From Dioscorea cayenensis subsp. rotundata (Eukaryota; Streptophyta; Magnoliopsida; Dioscoreales; Dioscoreaceae), in the NCBI RefSeq assembly GCF_009730915.1, contig NW_024087016.1:18695-82694 (forward strand): a stretch of 64,000 nt of DNA. The letters run 5' to 3'. Within the stretch, counting starts at the first letter, position 1. Every line of letters begins with the position of its first letter. A program made the translations under genes and the position numbers. This document shows, in pieces, positions 21,513 through 32,438 of this stretch. The notes under the pieces were generated by a model that was not told where the DNA came from, searched no databases, and was given only the letters and a program-made list of their open reading frames with translations.

Positions 21513-24020
21513 ATGACCCTAGGGAACACTTCGATATTGATTGAAGGAGATCCTGAGCTCGAACGTACACTTAGAAGAAAAAGTAAAGAACCTGTGCAAG
21601 AATAGTCTAATCTAGCTGAATTAGAAGTAGAAGAATCTGAAAACATGGCAGAACAGAATGAGCAGTAGCGGACATTATCCGATTATGCCAGACCTTCTGT
21701 ATTGGAGACACAATTGAGTATTGTGCATTCCCCGAATATATCTCAGAACTTCTAGCTGAAGCCGGCATTCATCCACATGTTTCAGCAATCCGCACAGTTT
21801 AATTGTTTGGCCAATGAGGATCAGAACAGTCATATAGAGAACTTTCTTGTGGTGTACGACATGCTTATGATAAATGGGGTAACGGATGATGCCATCAAGT
21901 TGAGAGCCTTCCCATTTTCCTTGAAATTGAGAGCAAAGCAGTGGCTACACTCATTACCAAGAGCATCAATTAAAACATGGGAGGAGATGGTAGAAGCTTT
22001 TCTTGCCCGTTATTTCCCTCCCGAAAAATCTACAAAGCTTAGGAATGAGATCTCATCCTTTGTACAATTAGAATTTGAGTCTCTAATTGAGATGTGGGAA
22101 AGGTTCAATGAGCTCCTGAGAAAGTGCCCGCAACACGGATTCCTGGAGTGGATGATTGTTTAGACCTTTTACAACGGTCTAAATCCGAGTACAAGGCAAC
22201 TCTTGGATGTGGCAGCAGGAGGTACCTTATATAGCAAGACCCCAGATGAGGCCTGTCAAATAATTAAAGAAATGGGGTTAAACAGCTACCAATGGAACGC
22301 CAGGGAGAAGAAAAATGTGGCCAGCCTCCATGAGATAGATGCAGTAACTTCATTGGCGGTTCAAGTGGAATCATTGAGTAAGAAGTTAGATCTCCTAACT
22401 TCAAATAGAGTGACTGCCGTGACTACTTGCACCGGGTGTGGTGGAGGACATGCTCCCTCCGAATGCCCGATCTCTATTGGTGATGCATCTTCGGGTGAGA
22501 ATGTCGATTTTAGAGGTAATGCTATAAGGAATCAAGGAAACCCATACAGCCACACCTACAATCCGGGTTGGAAGAGTCATCCCAATTTCTCGTGGAGCAA
22601 CCAAGGTCAATAAAAGGCCATGGGGCCACCGGGTCTCCAACAACAACATCAAACCCTAAACATGGAAAACGGAGTTTTAGGTTTGGAGACCCGGATGAAC
22701 GATTTCGGGAAGGCCTTAACTAGGTTTGTGCAATCATCTCATACAAAGTTCCAATCAGTTGAAGCTACACTTCGCAACCACACAGCCTCTTTGGATAATC
22801 TTGAAAATCAAGTAGGGCAGATTGCGAAGTCCTTTTCGGAAAGGCCACAAGGAAGCTTGCCGAGTAACACCGAGACCAACCCTAGAGAGCATGTGAAGGT
22901 GACCACTTTGAGAAGTGGTCATGAGGTTGAGGGTAACCTTCCGAGTGAGAAGCCTAATGAACACGCACCTGAGGTTATAGAGATTGAGAAGGGAACAAGC
23001 AAAGAGAAGGAGGTGGCACTTGCATTTTTGAAGCAAAGAATACCTTATCCCTCTAGATTGAAGAATGACCAAGGGGATGAATAGTACAAGAAGTTCCTGA
23101 GTTCGTTCAAATAACTCCACATCAATATTCCTTTTGTTGACAAACAAGAGGAGGTTAGTGGAGAGTGCTTTAGTGATTTTAGATGCATCTTGCTCGGCGG
23201 TTTTGTAAAAAAACATGTCAAACAAAAAGAAAGACCCGGGAAGCTTCATCATTGAGTGTAATATTAGCAAGAAAAAATGGCATTGGTGGAGTCAGTGGCC
23301 AGTATCAACATCATGCCATACACCTTCTTTCAAAAGTTTGGCTTGGGTGAGCCTAGACCCACTCGGATGACTTTGCAATTTGCGGACCGAACAGTGAGAC
23401 ATCCGAGGGGTATCATCGAAGATGTGCTTGTCAAGGTGGACAAGTATATATTTCCCGTAGACTTTGTGGTGCTAGATGTCAATGAGGATGCGGATGTATC
23501 CTTGATACTTGGGAGGCCATTCTTACGGACTTCGAAGGCATTGATTGACATGGACGATGGAGAGCTAACTTTGAGAGTTGGAGATGACAAGCTCACATAC
23601 CGCCTTGCTGAAGATATGCGGCATTCTCTTAATTTCGATGATACTTTGTATTTTCTAGACACTATTGATGAAATTGTTGATGAATACATGCAGGAAATGT
23701 TCAATCCATACCCGTATGAGGGTCTGTTCGACCAAGAGGTGGACAATAAAGGAATCATGATGCTTGGTTCAACGGAAAAAGTACCATCTACCCCGGGGAT
23801 CCTGAAGAAGGTGCTCCGGAAGATGAAGAGGGCTAGGAGAGGCCACCGGAAATGCTCCAAGGTTGTTGGAGATGTGCGTGAACAAAACAAATTGGATGAA
23901 TCATTTCTAGGTGGTCCCAAGCCTAATAATTCCCCCTCCACCTTCAAGAGACTTTTCTCATCATGTTTCCAAGTAATGGGTAAGAGAGCAACCTTCATCT
24001 ATGAGCCCCCTGTGAGGTAA
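21513..24020 (+). pseudogene. gag-protease polyprotein of element A1 (broken)
   Basis: The start is the ATG at 21513 (MTLGNTSILIEGDPELERTL), shared in wording with B, B2, B3 and D. Nearly all segments share one frame. The capsid-like gag domain (about residues 85-215) includes 'FNCLANEDQNSHIENFL' and 'WLHSLPRASIKTWEEM'. A CCHC-type knuckle with spacing C-x2-C-x3-H-x4-C begins at residue 306 (22428). A coiled-coil-like stretch follows at 22680-22830. The retropepsin-like domain runs from about 23277, then a basic tail (KKVLRKMKRARRGHRK) to the stop. In-frame stops occur at 21603, 21666, 21753, 22161, 22611, 23082 and 23112, and a deletion with a frameshift lies around 23130-23275. The protease Asp-Ser-Gly has become Val-Glu-Ser-Val, so catalysis is lost. 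Gag and protease evidently formed one polyprotein. Nothing resembling reverse transcriptase follows. Confidence 0.92.
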
Positions 24021-24450
24021 GACAAGGTATGTCAAGCTAAGTAACGTTAAACAAGTCTTCTTGGGAGGCAACCCAAGTGTTTACTGTTTTCGTAGTTTAG
24101 TAGTTTAGTGTGAGCATGAATAAATTTTTGAGTGTTGGTGTCTTGAATTTTATATACTTGTGCTGTGATTTTATTGTGGGGTTTGAATTGTCATCATGTG
24201 TTTTCATGTAGATTTGATAAAGTTTTGGTCGTTTGAGCTATTTATCATGTTTTTCACTGGTAAAATTTGCATATTAGGGCAGGCTCTGAGTGTGTAAACA
24301 TGTTCAAAAATTTTATGTAGAGCCTGCAGAATTTTCTAAGGCATCTAGAGAAAACGCACGAGAGTGTAGAATTTCCGCATGCCCGTGAATTTGCATTGCA
24401 AGCTCATCCAGAGAAGGCACAGGGGTCGTGGACTTGCCCCTGTGAACGAC
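24021..24450 (+). other. A1 spacer after the polyprotein, with conserved hairpin
   Basis: Noncoding. CTTGGGAGGCAACCCAAG at 24060-24077 forms the conserved 6-bp stem. Further on, the CACGCCCGTG-type hairpin repeats begin (near 24370-24445), until the nested LTR splits the array. Confidence 0.75.
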
Positions 24451-26162
24451 TGACACGTCCGAAATATGCGTGTAAACCGCAAGTGCACAGGTGTCGAAGT
24501 AATAATTACCCCGGTGAATGGGTAGTCGAATCCACAGGGAACATGGCTACTAGTACTAACTTCTTCTCTGCTTTCTAACCTAATGATAAATGGAAAGGTG
24601 TGGTGATCTAATGTGCGAAGAAATGAATACCGGAGACAAATATGCAAGGGTAAAATGGATGGAGATCTCAATCAGTAAAAGTGGGGTATTCGGGCAATGC
24701 TCCCCCTAGGATTCAGGTATTAGGTACCGAATAAGCAAAGTGTTTCTATGATGAGTAAGTTAAGTCATGAAAATCTAAATATAATCGGATCCGGCCTCCC
24801 GATCACCGATACTAGTCCCCTACGAGGTCCCGGTGGAGAAATCGCTCAATCTCAACACCTCACACCACATATGACTGCAAAGCACTCTAGGGATTCCAAG
24901 AGGTGTATCCGATTCCTAAAGATTGATCCAACCCTAATTCCCGGCGAAGGATCCTAACCCCCTACAAGGTCCCGGCGGAGAAATCTCTCAATCTCACGCC
25001 TCACACCAAATATGGTTGCATAGAGCATAGGGAACGGAGATAGAATACACTCAATCAAAATGGAGAGGGGACACTCCACTATCACATGACTCACCCTCTC
25101 AACCCTCTCTAACCGTGAAGTTCTAACTCTAATGGAGACCTCTCTCACATCAAAGTAACAAATCATGCAAATCCAATCAACCACAAGGATTAATTAAACA
25201 ATCAAGCAATGAGAATACAAGATTAAAACTTAATCAAACTCAGATTAAATAGAAACACTAAGCAAATCCACAAAAGATGAGAATCCTAGGGTTCACAAGC
25301 CCAAATACCGTCTAGAGTTTTAGCTCTCCATGGAGCAACATACAAAACACACCATCAATGAATGAAAGTACATTAAAACAATAGAAATAAACCCCCTTAT
25401 ATATGAACTGATGGCCTTGATGGAGAGCTTCGACGTCTTGAAGGACCCATTCCGAAGCTAGGTTCACCGGTGGCTTCCTTGACGCTATGACGGAGGAGGA
25501 ATCGATCAAAGTTGGTGACGAAGCGCCTCCAAAGCCGCAAAGACCTCCTCTCCAAACCCTAGCCGTCTCACCCCTCAAGAGCCGCACAAAAGATGAGAAA
25601 GAATAGTGCAAAACGGCTATTTATAGGCCTTAGATCGCGTTTGTCACATGCCCTCACACGCCCGTGTGGATTTTCCACGCGCCCGCGTGGGCTGCAAGAA
25701 TTTCCACAAAAAATTGCTACAGTACTTTTCACAAAAAATGCGATCCGAACACTCTTCTCTTAAGGCCACATGTCTGGGCACACGTCCATGTGGTAGGCTA
25801 TAAAACTTTTCTTCGTCGACATATCTTTGAGAGGTCTTGCAATCTTCACAAAGAGAAGGAACATGAAGATGTGACTGCCTTTGTGCCCTTCCAACTAGTG
25901 AATTGACTTGAATCTTCTTGGAAGTTGGCACACATCTCCATGTTTATGAACTCCTCTCATGTCTTGGTCCTTGAATTGAACAAGAACTCCCAACATTGTG
26001 TCTTTATAGCCTATCTTTGCTTCCTTTTTACTCTTCAAGGCATTCACAACCTATATGCATAAAAGAACACCAAATACGAAATATGAGACATAAACCATGG
26101 TAAAAACGATGCTCAATGCATGTAAAACATATATAAAAATATGTCTACTCAAGCACTTATCA
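24451..26162 (-). mobile_element. Solo LTR, D type, nested in A1
   Basis: TGACACGTCC...CACTTATCA, 1712 bp, closest in wording to the element D LTRs. Flanked by perfect ACGAC (24446-24450 and 26163-26167). The uninterrupted site exists in A2 at 36714-36735 (GAATGACCATGCGATT), which confirms the insertion by an empty-site comparison. Confidence 0.96.
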
Positions 26163-26850
26163 ACGACCATGCGATTCTCGCACGCCCATGGGTAATTTCC
26201 AGACGGGTGTGTGAATTTCTACAGAGATTGGCAGATTATCTAGAGAGCACACAGGGGCATGGACTCGACCTTTTGGGCGACCTTATGAAAATCGCACGGG
26301 CGTGGGTAATTTCTGCATTCCCGTGCGAATCTCTATAGAGGAGTTCTCTCCATCCTGAGAAGACACAGGGGCATGCGCTTGCGCCCGTGAGTTGGGTCTG
26401 TGAATGTCCAGGCCCGTGCGGAATTTCCGTACAGGCATGCGGAACACTTAGTCATTCTTCTTGGGTGGACAGAGAAGCCACAGGGGCGTGCGGTAGCCCC
26501 TTTGGGTCGGGTACACGGGCATAGGTATTTTCTGTATGGCCGTGCGAGAGCATTCAGAGGCAGTTAGTGTTTTCCTGAGATCGCACAGGGGCGTGCATCT
26601 GCCCTGTGAGGCTTTCTTGTGGAGACGCATGGGCGTGGGTAATTTTCGCATGCCTGTGCGGATGTACAGAATGCCAAGAGGCGTGAGTCCTTTTAATTGA
26701 TCATCATTTCTTCTCATTCCCACACTCCCTCTTCGCCTGAGTGCACCTTCACACTTCTTCCCAACTTTGCACTGCCATATTTGGAAGGAGTTTTACGTGG
26801 TTTTCCGCTCTCTTCAAGGTTTTCAACTTCAACTTGTCGTTAAGACTATC
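26163..26850 (+). repeat. A1 hairpin-repeat array
   Basis: Imperfect repeats of about 120-130 bp, each pairing an ACACAGGGGCGTG...GCCCCTGTG motif with a GCACGGGCGTGGGTAATTTC...GCACGCCCGTGTG motif in parts. It corresponds to 36612-37260 of A2. No coding potential is supported. Confidence 0.75.
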
Positions 26851-27032
26851 TTTTGTTCTCTTCGCAAATTCTTGATTTTAATCGATGAAACTGGTGAATA
26901 ATGCTTCATTTCTATAATTAAAATGAGTATGCATGTTTAGAATGAAGTTAAAAGTGATTTAACACTGTATTTTTTTTTATTTTTGAGGCGTGGCCGTGCA
27001 CATAATGTTTTAATGTTTGCTTGAGGATAAGG
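26851..27032 (+). other. A1 3' internal region, internally deleted
   Basis: It matches A2 39000-39092 and then jumps straight to the equivalent of A2 41731 onwards (ATAATGTTTTAATG), omitting the accessory ORF and the conserved 3' repeat region. The bases GAGGCGTGGCCGTGCACATAA mark the join. Confidence 0.8.
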
Positions 27033-27055
27033 AAAAGCTTAAGTGTGGGGGAGTT
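27033..27055 (+). other. Polypurine tract of A1
   Basis: Ends AAGTGTGGGGGAGTT directly before the 3' LTR. Identical in kind to the tracts of D and A2. Confidence 0.9.
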
Positions 27056-27587
27056 TGATAAGTGCTTGTGCGATAAGAATATGAAGCATTCTTTCCTTGT
27101 GTTGAGCATTACTTTTCTCGGGTTTTAATGCTAATATGGGTGTATTTATGTTAGTTTCATGGAGGTAGGGTTGTGTGGCCGATTATGAGAGAAAGAAGCC
27201 AATGTGGGTCGTAATGCACTAATTTGGAGGAAATTTTGTTAAGGTTCAAACGTGAAGACATAGGTCGGGTTCCAGATGTAGGAATGTGTGTCAACCTCCT
27301 CGTACTCGAGTTAGCACAACTATTTGGAGGGGCACAAGGGTAGTGACATTCAAGCATTCTGACTTGTGCATATAGAACAAGATCTCCACCAACATGTCCG
27401 TTATTAAAGTAGCAAGGTGATCCACGACGTAAGTGTGCGCCCGTTTGCATTACCAAGATTAAAGTATGGATTCAGGAGCATTTTAGTCAGGTACTATAGC
27501 AGGGTATTGTAGAAAACACTATAGCAAAAAAATACTGGCAGTGACCTTTGTTTATAGCCGGCCGAGAAAACAGGAAAACAGAGAATC

Positions 27588-27622
27588 CACACGGGCGTGT
27601 GGAAATTCCACACGCCCGTGTG
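27588..27622 (+). repeat. Perfect U3 hairpin of the A family
   Basis: CACACGGGCGTGTGG (27588-27602), 5-nt loop AAATT, CCACACGCCCGTGTG (27608-27622). It lies about 50 bp upstream of the TATA-like site. The same module, more decayed, occurs at 16886-16930, 20014-20050 and 32946-32985. Confidence 0.9.
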
Positions 27623-27673
27623 AAAAATCTAGAGGGGCGCCCACATGGGCGTGTGGATTCCCAATTTTGGCCC

Positions 27674-27681
27674 TTTAAAAG
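27674..27681 (+). promoter_or_regulatory. TATA-like element of the A-family LTR
   Basis: TTTAAAAG, preceded by the U3 hairpin and followed by a pyrimidine-rich stretch. Conserved in position across A-type LTRs (about 20103, 33036). A role as LTR promoter is inferred from position only. Confidence 0.45.
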
Positions 27682-28946
27682 CCGATTTCAGTGCCGATTT
27701 TAGCATTCTTTTCTCCATCTTTTCCCCAACTTGAGAGAGGGCGGTGGCTAGGGTTTTTGAGAAGTATTGGCTAGGGCTTTGGAGAGATTCTATGGCTCCG
27801 ACACCACGCGCCGTTTGGAAGAATGTTAGTGGGAGAGCTTTCGTCGGCACTGCTCCGGCGAGGTGTATCCTAGGCCGGATATAGGGACACTTGCGTTGAG
27901 TAGAGGATTCTCCACAAGACCATCGCCACTACGAACGAGGGGGTTTTCTTTGCATGCTTTGTTTTTACATTCGATTTTATTGATTATATCTAGCTCCATG
28001 GAGAGCTAAACCCCTAGTAGGTACTTAGGTATTTGTGAACCCTAGGATGTATTAGTTTCATTGAATCTCTTTATTATGCTTTCAATTAATTGATGTTTAT
28101 TGTGAGTTACAATCTTGGAGATTTGATTGTATGAATACTCCCCTAGAGTGACACTAGGGTTGAGAGTTCTTGTTGGTAATTCTTGAGAGTGAGTGACACA
28201 CTATGAGAGTTAGACAAAACTAGATTCGAGAGGGTTGAGAGGGTGAGTAGAGAGGTAGTAAAGCGCCCCCTTTCCTCTCCGGTGTGATCTATCCTACCTC
28301 CACATTCCAAGAGTTCTTTGCGGCCATAGTAGAGTGAATGAGTAAGAGATGACTTTCTGCTGGGGCTTAGTTGCGAGCGCAACGGAGTAAAGCGTTGACG
28401 TGGTTTTAGCACCTAGGGCTTAATTGTGGCTAGGGATCTTCCACCTGGACCAAAGGGTTAGGTCTATACATAGGAATAGGGTTTGTTACCTTTAATCCCT
28501 AGAGCTCATTGCAATTCTATGCGAGTGCAAGGTTGAGAGGTTATTCAATCTCTCCTCCGAGACATGTATAGAGTTAGGCATGGTTGACCTTAGATTTGGG
28601 ATCATGTAATTAAGGATTTCCATGACTCATTGTTGCATCAATTAAAAAGTATAATAGAGGGTTCTTGCACTTGAAACGATTGTCCTAGGCTGATCAATAT
28701 CCAGGTACCCTATCTTTATCAATTTCCTTACCTTCTCCTTTACATGTGCTCTCTATCTTGTTGCTTTTATTTTCATTATTTCATATTTTGTCACACTTAT
28801 CACTATTTATCTTACACATTAGTTAAGAAACAATTTAAGTGTCTTTATTAACTACTCTCTTTGGATATGATACCCACTCATCTGGGATTATAACTTCGAC
28901 ACCCGTGCATTTGCGGTTTACATGTATATACAGATGTGTCACTTGT

Positions 28947-30478
28947 ACAAGACTAGCAAGATTCCCATTAAATGTGCTTTTACTTTAAGATGCAATGCGA
29001 TCTACAACATAGATGTGTGCCCATTTTTATTGCCTCGATGAAAAGTGTGGATTCGGGAGTATTTTGGCAGAGTACTATAGTAGATAATGCAACAATTTAC
29101 TGTATCAATTACTTATTACAGACCGCCAAAAATAGATTTTGTGAAAATTCACACGGGCGTGTGGAAATTCAACTTACCCCTGTGGATTCCCGTTTCCTAC
29201 CATTTATAAAGCCATGACTTGTACCTATTTGGGGATCCTTTTCTCCATCTGTTCTCCATCTTTTCTCCATCTTTGGAGAGGCCTGCGGCTATGGTTTAGA
29301 GAGGCTTTGGCAAGGTTTTTGGAGTAATTCTACAACCTTCAACACCGCGCTCTGTCGGAAGATAGTTATGGGAGGAGCTTTCATTGGCATCTATTCGGCG
29401 AGGTGTGCCCTAGGGTTGACGAGGGAACCTTTTAAGAGGCCGAGGCTACTCCACAAGACCATCGACATGAATACCAAGGCGGTTTTATTCATGGATTGCA
29501 GCTCTTTACTTTTGATTTCATTGTTGATTGTATTTTGCTCCACAGAGAGCAAAACCCTTAATGGGTGGTTGGACTTGTAAACTCTAGAATGATATTGTGT
29601 CTTTGACCTTTTATTATGCTTTCCTTAATTGATGTTTTTAATTGAGTTCCAATCTTGAATGCTTGTTGTGTTCTTTTCCATAAGAGTGACACTAGGGTTG
29701 AGAATCCATCTTGGTAATCTTTGTGAATGAGTGACACACCATGAGGGTTAGACAATGCTAGATTAGAGAGGGTTGAGAGGGTGAGTCGATTGGTAGCTAA
29801 GCATTCCCTTTCCCCACCATTGTGATTTACCCTATCTCCACGTTCCAAGAGTTCCTTACGGTCACAATAGAGTAAAGTACTAAGAAACAATCTTCGCTGG
29901 GTCTTAGTTGTGCAAGCAACAGAGTGAAACATAGAAGTAATCCTTAGTATCTGGGGCTTAATTTTGATTAGGGGTCTTTCTCCTGGACAAAAGGGTTAGA
30001 TCTAAATTAGGGAATAGGGTTTATCACTTGGAATCCCTAGAACCTAAAGCAACCTAGCACACTGCGAGGTGTCGAGACTGAGAGATTTCTCCACCGGGCA
30101 TAGTGTAGGGTTAGTCATGATTGACCTTAAGTTTTGGGACCGTGTATTTAGGGATCTCCACGACTCTTTAGACATCAGTTAGGAGGCATAATGATTGGTC
30201 TTGCACTTGAAGCAATAATCCTATGGGGAGCAATGTCTGAGTGCCCAACTTTCTATTGATTATCTTTCCTCTCATCTTAATGCGCCTCTCTTTCTTATTT
30301 TCTTTAGTTCTTTTCATATTGATTTTGTTCACACCAATATCGATTCATCCTCACTTTAGTTAAGTAGTAATCTTTGTGTTTCTGATTTCTATTCCCTGTA
30401 GATTCAACTACCCACTGACCGGGGTATTACTATTCGACAAACCCATGCACTTGCGTGTCACACGCAAGGACTGTGTCA
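28947..30478 (+). mobile_element. 5' LTR of element B, second segment
   Basis: Continues 19177-19486 after the A1 insertion and ends GGACTGTGTCA. Followed by the decayed PBS at 30485, which shows it is a 5' LTR. Confidence 0.9.
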
Positions 30479-30484
30479 AGTTTT

Positions 30485-30502
30485 TGGTGCTATTGCTGGG
30501 CA
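30485..30502 (+). other. Decayed primer-binding site of element B
   Basis: TGGTGCTATTGCTGGGCA differs from the intact tRNA-Asp site mostly by C-to-T or G-to-A changes, which fits methylated-cytosine decay. Confidence 0.8.
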
Positions 30503-30626
30503 GTAGGTATATTAGAAACATTTTACACTCCACTATTTTAGCTATTCATCATTTTCTCTATTTCACACTTGGTTATTCTATCATCATTCTGATTTATTTT
30601 ACTTTCTTTTGTAGAAGGTCTAGGTT

Positions 30627-31991
30627 ATGACCCTCCGGAACCCTTCGACATTGGTTAAAGGAGATCCTGAACTTGAATGAACACTTCGTAGAAGGGGTAA
30701 AGAGCCTGCGCAAGAACAAAATCATTCAGTTGAGATAGAAAGTGAAGGATCTAAAAACATAGCTAAACAAGAGGACCAACAAAAAACTCTTTCAAATTTT
30801 GTTAGACCAATTATTCATTTGACACAATCGAGCATTGTGAGGCCACCGGTAGTAGCCCAGAATTTTGAGTCGAAGCCAGTCTTTATTAAGATGGTCCAAC
30901 AGTCTGCACAATTTAATGGGTTGGCCGATGAAGACCTGAACAATCATATCAAGAACTTTATTGAAGTGTATGACATGTTGAAGATCAATGGGGTTTCTGA
31001 TGATGCAATTCTCTTGAGAGCTTTCCCATTCTCTTTGAAAGGAATGGGCAAACAGTGGCTTCATTCATTGCCAAGTGCTTCCATCACAACATGGAACGAA
31101 ATGGTCGAGCTTTCCTTGTAAGGTACTTCCCTCCGGGAGAATCGGCAAAGCTTCGTAATGAGAAATCTTCATTTGTTCAGATGGAACTTGAAACTTTGTT
31201 TGAGACTTGGGAACGATTCAAGGACTTTTTGTGGAAGTGTCCACAACATGGGTTCTCCGAGTGGATGATCATTAATACATTTTATAATGGTTGAGTTCAA
31301 GCAACAAACATCTTCTAGATGCTGCCACAGGGGTTACAATAGGGAACAAGCCCCTCGAATAAGCCCGGTAATTGATTGAAGAAATGGGTTTGAAAAGCTA
31401 CCAATAGAATTCAAGAGAAAGGAAGAAAGTGGCCGGACTCTTTGAAATTGATGTTGTTACATCCTTGGCAGCCAAAGTAAAGGATTAAGCAAGAAATTGG
31501 ATACATTGACTTCACCAAGGATAGCCACATTCACAAGTTGTGCTGGTTAAGGATAGGCTTCCAAATGAAAAGACCAATGTTGAAGAACCTGAGGTCGTCA
31601 AGGTTGAGGAGAGAGCAGACAAGGAGAAAGAGGTGGCAACCCTGCCTTACAAGCCAAGAATCCCTTATCCTTTGAGATTGAAGAATGACCAAAATGATGA
31701 GCAATACAAGAAGTTCTTGGGTCTATTTAAGCAATTGCACATCAGCATTCTTTTTGTGGAGGTGTTGTCCCAAATGCCTTAGTATGCAAAGTTTTTAAAG
31801 GATCTTTGACCAACAAAGGGAAGTTGGAGGAGAGTACATTGGTGATCTTAGATGCCTCTTGTTCGGTAGGTTTGCAAAAGAATATGCCAAACAAGAAGAA
31901 AGACCCCAGAAGCTTTGTTATTCCGTACAGCGTTGGTAATATGGGTGAAGAGATGGCATTAGCAGATTTAGGGGCTAGTATCAATGTCATG
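30627..31991 (+). pseudogene. gag-protease of element B (broken and truncated)
   Basis: Starts at the conserved ATG (30627, MTLRNPSTLVKGDPELE, then a stop). The capsid-like domain is readable at 30819-31294 ('FNGLADEDLNNHIKNF', 'WLHSLPSASITTWNEM') across a frameshift near 31115. The zinc-knuckle region is largely deleted near 31480-31540. The linker (31540-31782) is readable. The frame ends at the protease active-site region (GEEMALADLGASINVM), where the usual Asp-Ser-Gly reads Asp-Leu-Gly, and an LTR begins at 31992. Protease beyond the active site and everything downstream are missing. It belongs to the same gag-pro family as A1. Confidence 0.88.
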
Positions 31992-32438
31992 TGATAAGTG
32001 CTTGTGTGTTTAGAATGCAAAGTATTCTTTCCTTATGATGAGCATGACTTATATCAATTTTAAGCGCTAATAGCCTAATACATGTGTATTTGTGTTCTTT
32101 GGCGCATGTAGGTTTGTTAAGGTAAGTATTAACAAAAGAAGCCAAAAGTAGATCATGAATGCACTATTTGGTGGAATCTTGGATGCAACAAACACGAAGA
32201 CACAAGTGGGGCTCTAAGATTCATGAATATGTGCCAACCTCCATGTATTCAAGTTATTTCAATGAGTTGGAGGAGCACGAAGGCAGTCACATTTGCGTAT
32301 CCGAACTTGTGCAATGATAGCAAGATCTTCACCAATGAACCCGTTTATTGAAGAAGCAATGAGATCTACATTATAAACGTGTGCCTGTTTATGTTACCTC
32401 GATGAAAAGTGGATTAGGGAGTGTTTTTAGGGGGCACT
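31992..32438 (+). mobile_element. B-type LTR stub
   Basis: Begins TGATAAGTGCTTGTGTGTTT and follows B-type wording for about 450 bp until A2 interrupts it at 32439. The remainder is not found downstream of A2, so it is either deleted or was part of a larger rearrangement. It sits inside the protease of element B. Confidence 0.8.

Larger units (their letters stand above)
19487..28941 (+). mobile_element. Element A1: complete LTR retrotransposon, gag-pro only, no pol
   Basis: LTRs 19487-21369 and 27056-28941, perfect CTTGT target-site duplication (19482-19486, 28942-28946), PBS at 21376-21393 and PPT at 27033-27055. Internal content: one gag-protease frame, a spacer with CACGGGCGTG hairpins, and a nested solo LTR (24451-26162). 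There is no pol, and compared with A2 the accessory ORF and most of the 3' noncoding region are missing. Without the nested LTR it is about 7.7 kb. Its LTRs differ at many positions, mostly transitions, so it is older than element D. Confidence 0.95.
27056..28941 (+). mobile_element. 3' LTR of element A1
   Basis: 1886 bp, TGATAAGTGCTTGTGCGATA to CAGATGTGTCA, then target-site copy CTTGT. It has a perfect 15-bp inverted repeat in U3 (27588-27622) and a TATA-like TTTAAAAG at 27674-27681. Confidence 0.95.

Noticed and set aside
23330..23998. Minus-strand 222-codon frame opposite the A1 protease
   Set aside because: It is the antisense shadow of the gag-pro frame; the same shadow appears opposite A2 (35356-36267).
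27588..27622. CRISPR-like regular palindromic repeats
   Set aside because: The palindromes are degenerate, lack constant spacers and belong to LTR U3 and spacer modules of eukaryotic retrotransposons.
31992..32438. The LTR stub as the 3' LTR of element B
   Set aside because: There is no PPT before it and it begins inside the protease; the element's 3' half is missing. It is better read as a separate insertion or rearrangement.
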